From an uncultured Sutterella sp. (lineage in GTDB: Bacteria; Pseudomonadota; Gammaproteobacteria; Burkholderiales; Burkholderiaceae_F), in assembly GCA_900542195.1 (NCBI GenBank), contig UQNA01000004.1, forward strand, positions 21,594 to 85,593: 64,000 bases of DNA, in the 5' to 3' direction. The first letter of the stretch is position 1. The number at the start of each line of letters is the position of its first letter. Shown piece after piece: positions 9,561-17,222 of this stretch. Under the pieces are notes generated by a model. That model searched no databases. It worked only from the letters and a program-made list of their open reading frames with translations, and was not told the origin of the DNA. The position numbers and the translations under genes were made by a program.

Positions 9561-10130
9561 ATGGCGTCTCTTAATAAAGTACTTATCATCGGCAATTTAG
9601 GCCGTGATCCTGAGACCCGCTTCGCAACGGAAGGGGGCTTGCAAATTACGACGATTAACGTTGCCACTTCCCGCTCTTACCGCAGCCAGGCGTCAGGCCA
9701 ACTGGTAGAAGAGACGGAATGGCACCGCATCGTTTTCTTCGGAAAGCAGGCAGAAACCATTCAAAAATATCTTAGAAAGGGCTCTGCCGTTTACGTTGAA
9801 GGAAGATTGAGAACACGCAAATGGGAAAAAGACGGCGTTACTCACTATGCGACGGAAATCATGGGTGAGAATTTCCAATTCTTAGATCGCAGATCTGACT
9901 CCGGCGCCTCTTCTTATCCGGCCGACTCTTACAGCTCCGAACCCGCTTTTAATTCTCAGCCGTACGGCGCTCGCCAAGCACCGGCTCAAAGTTTTGAAAA
10001 ACCGGTTTCGCCAGCTCCGGCTTATCCGCAGACCAACTACAACCGCCCGGCTCAACAGACACCGGCGGCTCCGCAACCAGCTCCGAATGCAGATCCTTTC
10101 GGAGGAGATGACGAGGACATTCCGTTCTAA
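9561..10130 (+). CDS. ssb: single-stranded DNA-binding protein
   Basis: A 189-aa SSB that protects single-stranded DNA in replication, recombination and repair. The N-terminal OB fold (about residues 1-110) starts MASLNKVLIIGNLGRDPE and includes TSRSYR and EGRLRTRKWEKDG. A long flexible linker rich in Pro, Gln and Ala follows, and the acidic tip DDEDIPF is the standard partner-binding C terminus. An AAGGA Shine-Dalgarno lies about 8 nt before the ATG. No LexA-type CTG-N10-CAG site was found between uvrA and ssb. Confidence 0.97.
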   Translation: MASLNKVLIIGNLGRDPETRFATEGGLQITTINVATSRSYRSQASGQLVEETEWHRIVFFGKQAETIQKYLRKGSAVYVEGRLRTRKWEKDGVTHYATEIMGENFQFLDRRSDSGASSYPADSYSSEPAFNSQPYGARQAPAQSFEKPVSPAPAYPQTNYNRPAQQTPAAPQPAPNADPFGGDDEDIPF

Positions 10131-10149
10131 TTCAAAAGAAAAGGTCTCA

Positions 10150-11142
10150 TTAGCCGTCTTTTTGGGCGGCTTTTCTTTTGCCTAGCTTTTTAGGTCCGGT
10201 CCCCATCGAAAGAATAACAACATTGGCAAGGACCATGGCAATACCCAAACATTCCGCCAAACCAAGTTTTAAGCCCATAAAGGCAACACCGAATATGAAA
10301 GCGGATAAAGGCTCTAAGCACACCACCAAACCAACGATAACCGGCGACAAATATTTCAAACTTTCCAGATAAAGCCAAAAGGCAGCGACGGTTCCGAAAA
10401 CAACAATAAACAGAAAAGCAGCAAGTCCGGCAAGGTTAAACGTAAAAAGGACGTACCACGGCATCGTAATGGAAAATCCAACGATGCCTCCAAACAACAA
10501 ACCCCAACTGACTACAGGAATAACTCCCCACTTATCAATAAGGGCCTTCGGCTGGATGGAGTAAACCGTAGAAAGTCCAACACAGACCAAACCCCAGAAT
10601 ACCGCCTGCCAGTTCAAGTCGAAACTAAGGAAGTTGCCCTTGGAAACTAGTAAAAGCACTCCGAAAAAGGCCAATGTGCAGCAAAACAGTTCTTTTCGAG
10701 TAAAACTTTTCTTGCCACGCAAAACCAAGTAAAAACCTGCCGCCAAAGGCACTAAAGCTAAGAAAATTGCTCCGGTACCTGCGTTGGAATAGTAAATAGC
10801 CAAGAAAAACGTAAGGTGGCCACCTAATATTTCCAGCCCGCTCAACGCGATTCCAAATAATGCTGCTCGGGAGGAAAAAGGTGCCATTAGCACTTTTCTT
10901 GCGACTGCAAAGTTAATAGCCACCAGCAAGAATCCGGCAGCCAAAAGCCGCAGTCCAACCAGTTCCAAGGGCTGGATAGAAGAATTTTCGAAGAGATATT
11001 GAACGGACACGCCCATTCCTCCCCAAAATACGGAAGCTAAGGAGGCCAATGCGATACCGAAAAAAGCACCTCGTGACTTTTGAGGTGCAAGAGTGTTATT
11101 TATATCTTGTGCTGCAACTGCAGCCGTCGTTGTCTTTTCCAT
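10150..11142 (-). CDS. EamA/DMT-superfamily transporter
   Basis: A 330-aa inner-membrane protein with two EamA repeats of about five helices each (about 30-155 and 170-310). Landmarks include ASVFWGGMGVSVQYL at the first helix, RLLAAGF after it, and GTVAAFWLYLESLKYLSPV late in the second repeat. DMT carriers of this type export or import metabolites such as amino acids; no substrate can be assigned. It is transcribed alone. Its 5' leader contains mutually exclusive small hairpins with a T-run (see findings), so attenuation is possible but unproven. Confidence 0.85.
   Translation of the reverse strand: MEKTTTAAVAAQDINNTLAPQKSRGAFFGIALASLASVFWGGMGVSVQYLFENSSIQPLELVGLRLLAAGFLLVAINFAVARKVLMAPFSSRAALFGIALSGLEILGGHLTFFLAIYYSNAGTGAIFLALVPLAAGFYLVLRGKKSFTRKELFCCTLAFFGVLLLVSKGNFLSFDLNWQAVFWGLVCVGLSTVYSIQPKALIDKWGVIPVVSWGLLFGGIVGFSITMPWYVLFTFNLAGLAAFLFIVVFGTVAAFWLYLESLKYLSPVIVGLVVCLEPLSAFIFGVAFMGLKLGLAECLGIAMVLANVVILSMGTGPKKLGKRKAAQKDG
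10152..10180 (+). terminator. Rho-independent terminator after ssb
   Basis: The stem AGCCGTC (10152-10158) pairs with GGCGGCT (10165-10171) with one G-T wobble and a 6-nt loop, followed by TTTTCTTTT. It overlaps the last codons of the convergent EamA gene. Confidence 0.7.
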
Positions 11143-11386
11143 ACTCGAGATTCTCGTACAAAAAAGCCCATCTTTGGGAGGTTTCTCCTTCGTTGGACTG
11201 GATTACCAGGAGTCTTGCACTCACATAAGCATTCGGAAGAAACACCGAGAATAAAGTCAGATTACAGCCTTTTTAGAAACTATCTGAAGAGTTCTTGATT
11301 TACTCCAAACTACGCACGTATGAAAATGCGAATACTTTTTCTTTCCTCTTATCAACAAAAGATAACCTCAAACCAAGGAGAAAAAG

Positions 11387-11464
11387 ATGAAACAATTCCA
11401 TAAGCTGGGAGCTAAGGATATCGGAGAAGGTATTCAATTCGCCGATATCCTTGCTGAAATCTAG
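11387..11464 (+). CDS. Possible 25-residue peptide ORF
   Basis: A 26-codon ORF (start MKQFHKLG, end ADILAEI) follows a strong AAGGAG Shine-Dalgarno 6 nt upstream of the ATG. It is the only forward-strand ORF in the gap between two reverse-strand genes and ends 5 bp before the end of the convergent permease gene. It spans an 11-bp perfect inverted repeat (11414-11424 and 11442-11452). No family was recognised. It may be a true small protein, a leader peptide or the stub of a lost gene. Confidence 0.4.
   Translation: MKQFHKLGAKDIGEGIQFADILAEI
11414..11452. repeat. 11-bp perfect inverted repeat inside the small ORF
   Basis: AAGGATATCGG at 11414-11424 is the exact reverse complement of CCGATATCCTT at 11442-11452, with 17 nt between. 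There is no T-run on either side, so it is not a standard terminator. It sits just beyond the 3' end of the efflux operon. Confidence 0.75.
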
Positions 11465-11469
11465 ACCGC

Positions 11470-12675
11470 TTATTCGTGTCTTACCGCTTCAATCGGGTCG
11501 AGCTTTGCTGCTCTTCTAGCTGGGAAATAACCGAAAAGAACCCCAATAAATGCGGCAAAACCAAATGCCAGTAAATTAATCGCCGGACTGAATACGAAGG
11601 GCACTTGCATATAGGAAGTCAATGCGATCGAAGCGACCAACGCAAGCACAACACCTATTAATCCGCCTAAGCAAGCCAACATAATGGATTCAATCAGGAA
11701 TTGCAGAAGCACTTCTCTTTCCATTGCGCCGATAGCCAATCGCACACCAATCTCGCGAGTACGCTCCGTTACGCTGACGAGCATAATATTCATAATCCCG
11801 ATGCCGCCTACCAAAAGACTGACGGCAGCCACGGCACCAAGCAGCATCGTCATTACCTGACTAGTCTTGGAGATGGTTTCAATGAGCTCAGAGGTGTCTA
11901 ACACGTTAAAGTTATCAGCATCCCCCGAGGATAAAGAACGCCTTTCTCTTAGAAGCAGTCTTACGCCCTCTTTCACGCGTTCGATGTCGCTCTGAGGCTC
12001 AATTGCCACCGTTATCAAAGGAACACGGACATTTCCGCTCAACCGTCTTTGGAAAGTATTTAATGGAATGATGACAATATCGTCTTTATCCTGTCCGAAT
12101 CCGCTTTGTCCTTTAGCATCCAACAGTCCGACCACCTGGCAAGAAAACCCTTTAATGCGAACAAGTTTTCCAAGAACGGATTGATTGTCAAAGAGTTCTT
12201 TTTGTAGTGTCTGGCCAATTACGCACACAGCGCTTCCAGCCCTCACCTCAGCCGGTTCAAAAAATCTACCCTCTTTCAAAGTCAGATTGTTTACATCAAA
12301 GTAAGAGTTGGTCGATCCTACGACGGTGGTCAGCCAGTTTTTCCCATTGGCAACGACAACGGTTGAATTACTTCTGGAAGGAGCGACCGCACGAATACCG
12401 GCAATTTGCTGTGAAATAGCTTCTGCATCTGCTTCTTTAAAAGACGGAGCTCCGATAGATTGTCCCGGGCCCATTCTTTGACCCGGACGGATCATCAAAG
12501 TATCCGAGCCGAGAGATGCGATTTGATCGCGAACCTGCTGAGTTGCTCCATTACCGACCGTAACCATCGTAATAACGGCCGCCACGCCAATCACAATACC
12601 CAACACCGTCAGCATTGAGCGAAGAGGATTGCGGAAGATTTGTCTCAGAGCTAGTAATAAAGCGTTGCCTATCAT
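11470..12675 (-). CDS. MacB-type ABC transporter permease
   Basis: A 401-aa inner-membrane permease of the MacB/FtsX type: one N-terminal helix (about residues 20-42), a large periplasmic MacB_PCD domain (about 45-245), then three C-terminal helices within the FtsX domain (about 275-395). The sequences TVLGIVIGVAAVITM, GGIGIMNIMLVSVTERTREIG and YFPARRAAKLDPIEAVRHE are family hallmarks. In E. coli MacB the ATPase is fused to this permease; here it is the separate upstream gene, joined by an ATGA overlap. It should drive efflux of a macrolide, peptide or lipid-like compound with the other three operon products. Confidence 0.92.
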   Translation of the reverse strand: MIGNALLLALRQIFRNPLRSMLTVLGIVIGVAAVITMVTVGNGATQQVRDQIASLGSDTLMIRPGQRMGPGQSIGAPSFKEADAEAISQQIAGIRAVAPSRSNSTVVVANGKNWLTTVVGSTNSYFDVNNLTLKEGRFFEPAEVRAGSAVCVIGQTLQKELFDNQSVLGKLVRIKGFSCQVVGLLDAKGQSGFGQDKDDIVIIPLNTFQRRLSGNVRVPLITVAIEPQSDIERVKEGVRLLLRERRSLSSGDADNFNVLDTSELIETISKTSQVMTMLLGAVAAVSLLVGGIGIMNIMLVSVTERTREIGVRLAIGAMEREVLLQFLIESIMLACLGGLIGVVLALVASIALTSYMQVPFVFSPAINLLAFGFAAFIGVLFGYFPARRAAKLDPIEAVRHE

Positions 12676-13379
12676 GTGAACTCCTCCGCAGAATCGGAAG
12701 CCAAGCGTCCGTCACGAAAGTGAACTTTTCGTTTGGCGTACTCGGCCATATCCGGCTCATGGGTAACCAACGCGACGGTAATTTTCTCTTCTTCATTAAG
12801 TTGCTGAAGAAGTTCCATAATTTCTACACTTCGATGAGAATCCAAACTTCCCGTCGGTTCGTCGGCCAAAAGAAGTTTCGGCCTTGTCACGATGGCTCGT
12901 GCGATTGCCACACGCTGCTGCTGACCTCCGGATAATTCAGCGGGTGTATGATCTTTCCACGGCGTTAGTCCGACTTTTTCGAGGGCTTCCATGGCTCGCT
13001 CATGACGCACCTTTGCCGGTTCTCCGCGGTAGAGAAGAGGAAGTTCAACATTTTCCAAGGCACTTGTGCGGGCGAGCAAATTGAATCCTTGGAACACAAA
13101 TCCCAAGTATTTTCTTCTTAAAAGGGCGCGTTGGTCACGCGAGAAATGCTCTACGTGATAACCGTTGAATAGATACTGACCGCAAGTCGGAGTATCTAAA
13201 GCCCCGATGAGGTTCATGCAAGTTGATTTTCCCGAACCGCTCGGTCCCATGATAGCTACGAACTCACCGTCGTATATTTTTAAATTTACGTCTTGGAGGG
13301 CATTGAACGCAGTTTCTCCCGAACCGTAGCGTTTTCCTATACCTCTAAGCTCGACTAAAGGCGTTTCGTTTCGAGGCAT
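12672..13379 (-). CDS. MacB/LolD-type ABC transporter ATPase
   Basis: A 235-aa ATPase with Walker A GPSGSGKST (about 45-53), signature LSGGQQQRVAIARA, Walker B LLLADEPTGSLD and the H-loop VTHEPD. It powers the MacB-type permease encoded just downstream (4-bp ATGA overlap) and overlaps the adaptor stop codon by one base (TAATG), so the three genes are translationally linked. LolD, the lipoprotein-release ATPase, is closely related, but the neighbouring adaptor and outer-membrane factor favour an efflux role. Confidence 0.92.
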   Translation of the reverse strand: MPRNETPLVELRGIGKRYGSGETAFNALQDVNLKIYDGEFVAIMGPSGSGKSTCMNLIGALDTPTCGQYLFNGYHVEHFSRDQRALLRRKYLGFVFQGFNLLARTSALENVELPLLYRGEPAKVRHERAMEALEKVGLTPWKDHTPAELSGGQQQRVAIARAIVTRPKLLLADEPTGSLDSHRSVEIMELLQQLNEEEKITVALVTHEPDMAEYAKRKVHFRDGRLASDSAEEFT

Positions 13380-14665
13380 TATGCACCTCTGCGTTGATCA
13401 ATAATTATTTCCTGTCCGGGTTTCAAATCTCCCTCTAAAACTTGCGTGACCTTTCCGTCACTCACGCCGATGGTAAGAGGAAGTTCAGTAGGTTCTCCAT
13501 TTTTAATCACATAGACGGTAGCCGGCTTGCTGGTGACGGAGGAACTGGAAACCGTTCCGGCCGTTTTCTGTTTTCTGTTGTGCATAGGAGGCCCGAACAT
13601 GCTCATTGTCGGGGCTTTGTTTTCTGTCTTTGTGACCGGTTTAAACCTAAGGGCGGTATTCGGCACCAGCAGTCCGTCTTTAATAGCAACCGTTTGAATA
13701 TTTGCAGTTGCAGTCATACCCGGTCTCAGCATCAAATCCGGATTTTTGACGGACAGATAGGTCACGTAGGTGACAACGTTATCCGTCTTAGTTGATCCGA
13801 AGGCAACCTTGGTAATATCTGCCGGGAACTTTTTGTCCGGATAGGCACTGACCGTGAAATAGGCCCTCTGCCCCGGTTTAACAACTCCCACGTCTGCTTC
13901 ATCGACGTTTACTTGCAGTTCCAAGTCTTTCATGTCGGTTGCGATTGTCAGAAGTTCTACTGCCTGCAAACTAGCCGCAACGGCATAACCGTTCTCAACC
14001 TTTCTTGTGAGAACTATTCCGTCGATAGGAGATTTAATCTGTGTTTTGGAGAGATCCGACTGTGCTGACTTTAAGGCCTCTTCACTGTCAATAATTTTTG
14101 CCTCAGCACTCTGAACGGAGGCTTCAGCTCTCGCCACTATCGCAACCTGGCTGTCAATTTCGGTCTTACTCGGGCTCTTTCCGCCGGAAAGTCTTCTGAC
14201 CTCATTTAAACGGGCAAGTTTTGCCTGTGCCTCTTTCAGAGTCGCTTTAGCCTCGGCTAAAGCGGCTTTTGACAACTCCAGGTTTGCTTTGGCGCGTTCT
14301 ACGGACGCTTTGAGCTTAGTGTCATCCAGTTCAATCAAAACATCGCCTGCCTTAACCTCATCATTAACGTCTACGGCTACATTTCTAACAATACCTGACA
14401 GTTCACTGCCGATACTGACGGTTCTTACCGGCTGAATAGTCCCGTTAGCCGAAACCTCAACCGAAAGATTCCCTTTTTCTGCTTTCGCAGTTACGTAAGA
14501 GACTTTCGAGGATTTGGAATCTTGGTACCATGTCCAGCCCCCGTAGGCTCCTCCCGCAAGGACAGCCAAAATAAGCCAAGTAGACAGTCTTTTAAAGACC
14601 GGTTTTTTAACTGAATCTCCGAGAAGAGATGTTATATCTGTCTTATCATTTTTATTTTCTGACAT
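13379..14665 (-). CDS. MacA-like periplasmic adaptor of tripartite efflux pump
   Basis: A 428-aa membrane-fusion protein. An N-terminal anchor helix (about residues 26-47, LSTWLILAVLAGGAYGGWTW) is followed by a barrel-sandwich hybrid (NGTIQPVRTVSIGSELSGIV), a long alpha-helical hairpin rich in Ala, Glu and Lys (about 110-195) and beta-barrel domains. It bridges the inner-membrane permease to the outer-membrane channel. A GGAAG Shine-Dalgarno precedes the ATG, and the start overlaps the outer-membrane-factor gene by 14 bp. A low-complexity stretch near 345-375 (NRKQKTAG, SSSSVTS) is an unusual insertion. Confidence 0.92.
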   Translation of the reverse strand: MSENKNDKTDITSLLGDSVKKPVFKRLSTWLILAVLAGGAYGGWTWYQDSKSSKVSYVTAKAEKGNLSVEVSANGTIQPVRTVSIGSELSGIVRNVAVDVNDEVKAGDVLIELDDTKLKASVERAKANLELSKAALAEAKATLKEAQAKLARLNEVRRLSGGKSPSKTEIDSQVAIVARAEASVQSAEAKIIDSEEALKSAQSDLSKTQIKSPIDGIVLTRKVENGYAVAASLQAVELLTIATDMKDLELQVNVDEADVGVVKPGQRAYFTVSAYPDKKFPADITKVAFGSTKTDNVVTYVTYLSVKNPDLMLRPGMTATANIQTVAIKDGLLVPNTALRFKPVTKTENKAPTMSMFGPPMHNRKQKTAGTVSSSSVTSKPATVYVIKNGEPTELPLTIGVSDGKVTQVLEGDLKPGQEIIIDQRRGA

Positions 14666-16064
14666 CGTTTTCTTCCTTCTGGTTCAAAGAACTTTTCCAT
14701 CCGCCGCCGAGTGCGTTATACAGGTCGATAAAAGACAAGGAGAGGTTAGCCTCCGTCTGAGCCAATTGCTCCTCGACAGTCAACAGTGTCCTTTGTGTAG
14801 TAAGAACAACCGTAAAATCCTGCAGCCCGGCCTGGTAATTCTGTCTTGCATTCGTTGCTGCACGTTTAGCGGATTCCACCGCTACCTGCAGAGACTTGAT
14901 CCGCTGCTGGACCGCCCAGATGTCATTTAATGCATCTTCTATTTCCTGAATACCCGTGAGCAAAGCTGCTTCATACCTAGCGTTAGCCGCTTGGACCTGA
15001 GCATCTCGCTGCTCAACTTGTGCCCGGAGTGCGCCGGCATTAAAAATCGGTAAATTGATAGAACCCAAGATCGAAGAATTATGAGTGCCGGGGTCTCCCA
15101 ACATTCCAACCGTCACGCCTGCCAAACCCAAACTTCCGTTAATGGTTAAGCTTGGGAATAAAGCGGACCTTGCCGATGTATGGCGAGCCATTGCGGCCAT
15201 AACATCTGCCTCCGCCGCTCTAACATCCGGGCGATGTCTCAAAGTATCCGCCGGAATACTTAGACTGAGATTATTAGGCGGCACCGGAATCTGCTTTACG
15301 GGAAGAATTCCGATGCTTTCCGGTTTTTGACTAGTCAGTTTTGCCAAAAGATTTCGGTTTCTTACGACATTGGCTTTATGAGAAGGAATACTGGCGCGAG
15401 TCTGCTCTAAAGAGGTACGAGCCTGATCAACGTCCGTAGAATCTACTAGACCTGAGCGGTATCTCCAATCGGCAATATCCAAAGCCTCTTTCTGAGTTTT
15501 TAGATTCTGCTCGGCCACGGAGACTTGCCTTTGGGCTAGACGAAGATTGACATAGGCTGCGGCAACTTGAGCGGCAATTGCTGTTTGAACATCTCCTAAA
15601 GAAGCATCCGCAGACATTAGATCGGCTTTACTCGCCAAATAATCTGCGTAGTTTCCGCCTGCATCGATAGTCCAGCTTCCGTTTACTCCGATTGAAAAGC
15701 TGTTAGCGCCTGTACGTTTGGAGTGACTGCGTCCGCCCGATCCGGTCCCGTTAACTTTAGGAACTAAATTTGATCCGCTTACCGTCAAGCCAGCCATGGC
15801 ATATCTCAGATTAGCTTGAGCCTCTTTGACGGAGGTATTGGCCGACATCGCACGGGAAATCAAATCCGAAAGCTCTGCTTCTTCCCAAGAACTCCACCAA
15901 TCGGCCGTATCTTGAGAAAGATGCGGATTTAATGCAGGAGCATTCCATTGGGAAGGAATGACAGATTTTTGCTCAGGGCTCATTTCGAAATCAGGAGTAG
16001 TCACACATCCTGTCAACAAAGCGGCTAAGCATGCGGCTGAAAGTAGATAAATCCTGGGCATCAT
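14652..16064 (-). CDS. outer-membrane efflux lipoprotein, NodT/OprM-like (TolC family)
   Basis: A 470-aa outer-membrane factor with a type-II signal peptide and lipobox LLTGC (Cys20). Two OEP domains follow, with coiled-coil hairpins (AQANLRYAMAGLTVSGSNLVP; ALDIADWRYRSGLVDSTDVDQ; NARQNYQAGLQDFTVVLTTQR) and the typical LRHRPDVRAAEADVMAA between repeats. It forms the exit duct for the MacAB-type pump and is the first gene of the four-gene operon. Two adjacent ATG codons are possible starts. Confidence 0.93.
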   Translation of the reverse strand: MMPRIYLLSAACLAALLTGCVTTPDFEMSPEQKSVIPSQWNAPALNPHLSQDTADWWSSWEEAELSDLISRAMSANTSVKEAQANLRYAMAGLTVSGSNLVPKVNGTGSGGRSHSKRTGANSFSIGVNGSWTIDAGGNYADYLASKADLMSADASLGDVQTAIAAQVAAAYVNLRLAQRQVSVAEQNLKTQKEALDIADWRYRSGLVDSTDVDQARTSLEQTRASIPSHKANVVRNRNLLAKLTSQKPESIGILPVKQIPVPPNNLSLSIPADTLRHRPDVRAAEADVMAAMARHTSARSALFPSLTINGSLGLAGVTVGMLGDPGTHNSSILGSINLPIFNAGALRAQVEQRDAQVQAANARYEAALLTGIQEIEDALNDIWAVQQRIKSLQVAVESAKRAATNARQNYQAGLQDFTVVLTTQRTLLTVEEQLAQTEANLSLSFIDLYNALGGGWKSSLNQKEENDVRK

Positions 16065-16257
16065 AGGTTTCTTCTAATCTAATTCCTGAAATGATTTTCT
16101 CAACTAAATCCGAATCAGTAAGAAACCAAGTTTTTCACATTGAAAATAGTTGTTTCCTATGCAACGCATTTTTACTATTGAAAATCAAAGAAAAAATGCT
16201 TCTTATCCCAGGTTGAGAAAAGAAGCAGAGAGCAATTTTGACGTCAACTCCAACTGG

Positions 16258-17100
16258 CTAGCCGTTCTTATTGTTTAGAACGTCTAAGACCTTGTCAATC
16301 AAACCCGGATTAGATGCCACGGCAGAGAGCTCTTTAAGAGGATTTCCTCCGCTTGTACTGCAAATTACGCCCTTAGCTCCTTCGATAACAGGGACAACCG
16401 CTGCTACATCCCAATAATTCAATTCATTGTCCAGCATGATATCGGCACCGCCGGTAGCTACGGCGAAATAACCGAAGCAATCGCCCCAGGTCCGATAAAG
16501 TTTTACTTGGTCAATAAGGTCTTGAATCACTTTGGTTCCGTGCTGCTCGGGAGTGGTCCAGTGGGAACTAGTGAGCAATGTGGCCTGGCTAAGGTCCGTG
16601 GTGTTTCTCACTTCGCAGGGAATTTCTTGATTATCGGACAAATGCAGAACCGTTTTTTTCCCGTCTCCGATAAGCCAAGCTCCGACTTGCGGATGAGAAA
16701 TAACGCCGATCAAAGGTTTAAAACCATCTCCGTTGTCTTTTTCCAGTGCAATCAAAGTTCCGAACTGAAAAGCATTTGTGATGAAGTTCTTAGTTCCGTC
16801 AATAGGGTCCAGAATCCAGCGGTAATGAGGATAATCACCAACTGGTTCTTTAATTCCGAATTCTTCCCCGTAAATTCCATGATGCGGATACTCCTGTTCG
16901 AGCCACTCTCTCATCACCTTCTCTGCTCCGCGGTCTGCGGCAGTAACCGGTGTGTGGTCGCTCTTCTCTAACACCGCGATGCCGCATAAAAATCTCGGCA
17001 GAATTTCTTTATTAGCAAGGCTAATAAGCTGTCTGAAAGATGGTTCAAATTTCTGGAATTCTTCGGGAGAACAATCTCCGCAGTAGGTCTTTTTTTGCAT
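16258..17100 (-). CDS. hisN: inositol-monophosphatase-family phosphatase, probable histidinol-phosphatase HisN
   Basis: A 280-aa Mg2+-dependent phosphatase. The metal/catalytic motifs are GEEFG (about residue 80), WILDPIDGTKNF (about 94-105) and WDVAAV near 215. The segment RTWGDCFGYFAVATGGADIMLDN resembles IMPase-type histidinol-phosphatases (HisN), which complete step 8 of histidine synthesis in organisms lacking HisB phosphatase; inositol phosphatase (SuhB) and CysQ proteins differ here. No other his gene is nearby, so the specific substrate is inferred. It is divergent from the EF-G-like gene and appears monocistronic. Confidence 0.75.
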   Translation of the reverse strand: MQKKTYCGDCSPEEFQKFEPSFRQLISLANKEILPRFLCGIAVLEKSDHTPVTAADRGAEKVMREWLEQEYPHHGIYGEEFGIKEPVGDYPHYRWILDPIDGTKNFITNAFQFGTLIALEKDNGDGFKPLIGVISHPQVGAWLIGDGKKTVLHLSDNQEIPCEVRNTTDLSQATLLTSSHWTTPEQHGTKVIQDLIDQVKLYRTWGDCFGYFAVATGGADIMLDNELNYWDVAAVVPVIEGAKGVICSTSGGNPLKELSAVASNPGLIDKVLDVLNNKNG

Positions 17101-17222
17101 TGCACTCGACTCCTATTGAGAGAGATTTAAAAAATTTTAAAAATACCTCTCGACAAACGTTGAGTCATGGTACACAATCCAAAGATAATTTTTAGCATTT
17201 TCATAAATATTAGGGAGTAATT

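Noticed and set aside
11143..11300. Known riboswitch (glycine, TPP, FMN, SAM or guanidine class) in the EamA leader
   Set aside because: Some words resemble a glycine aptamer (CGAAGGAG), but the conserved cores of these classes are absent.
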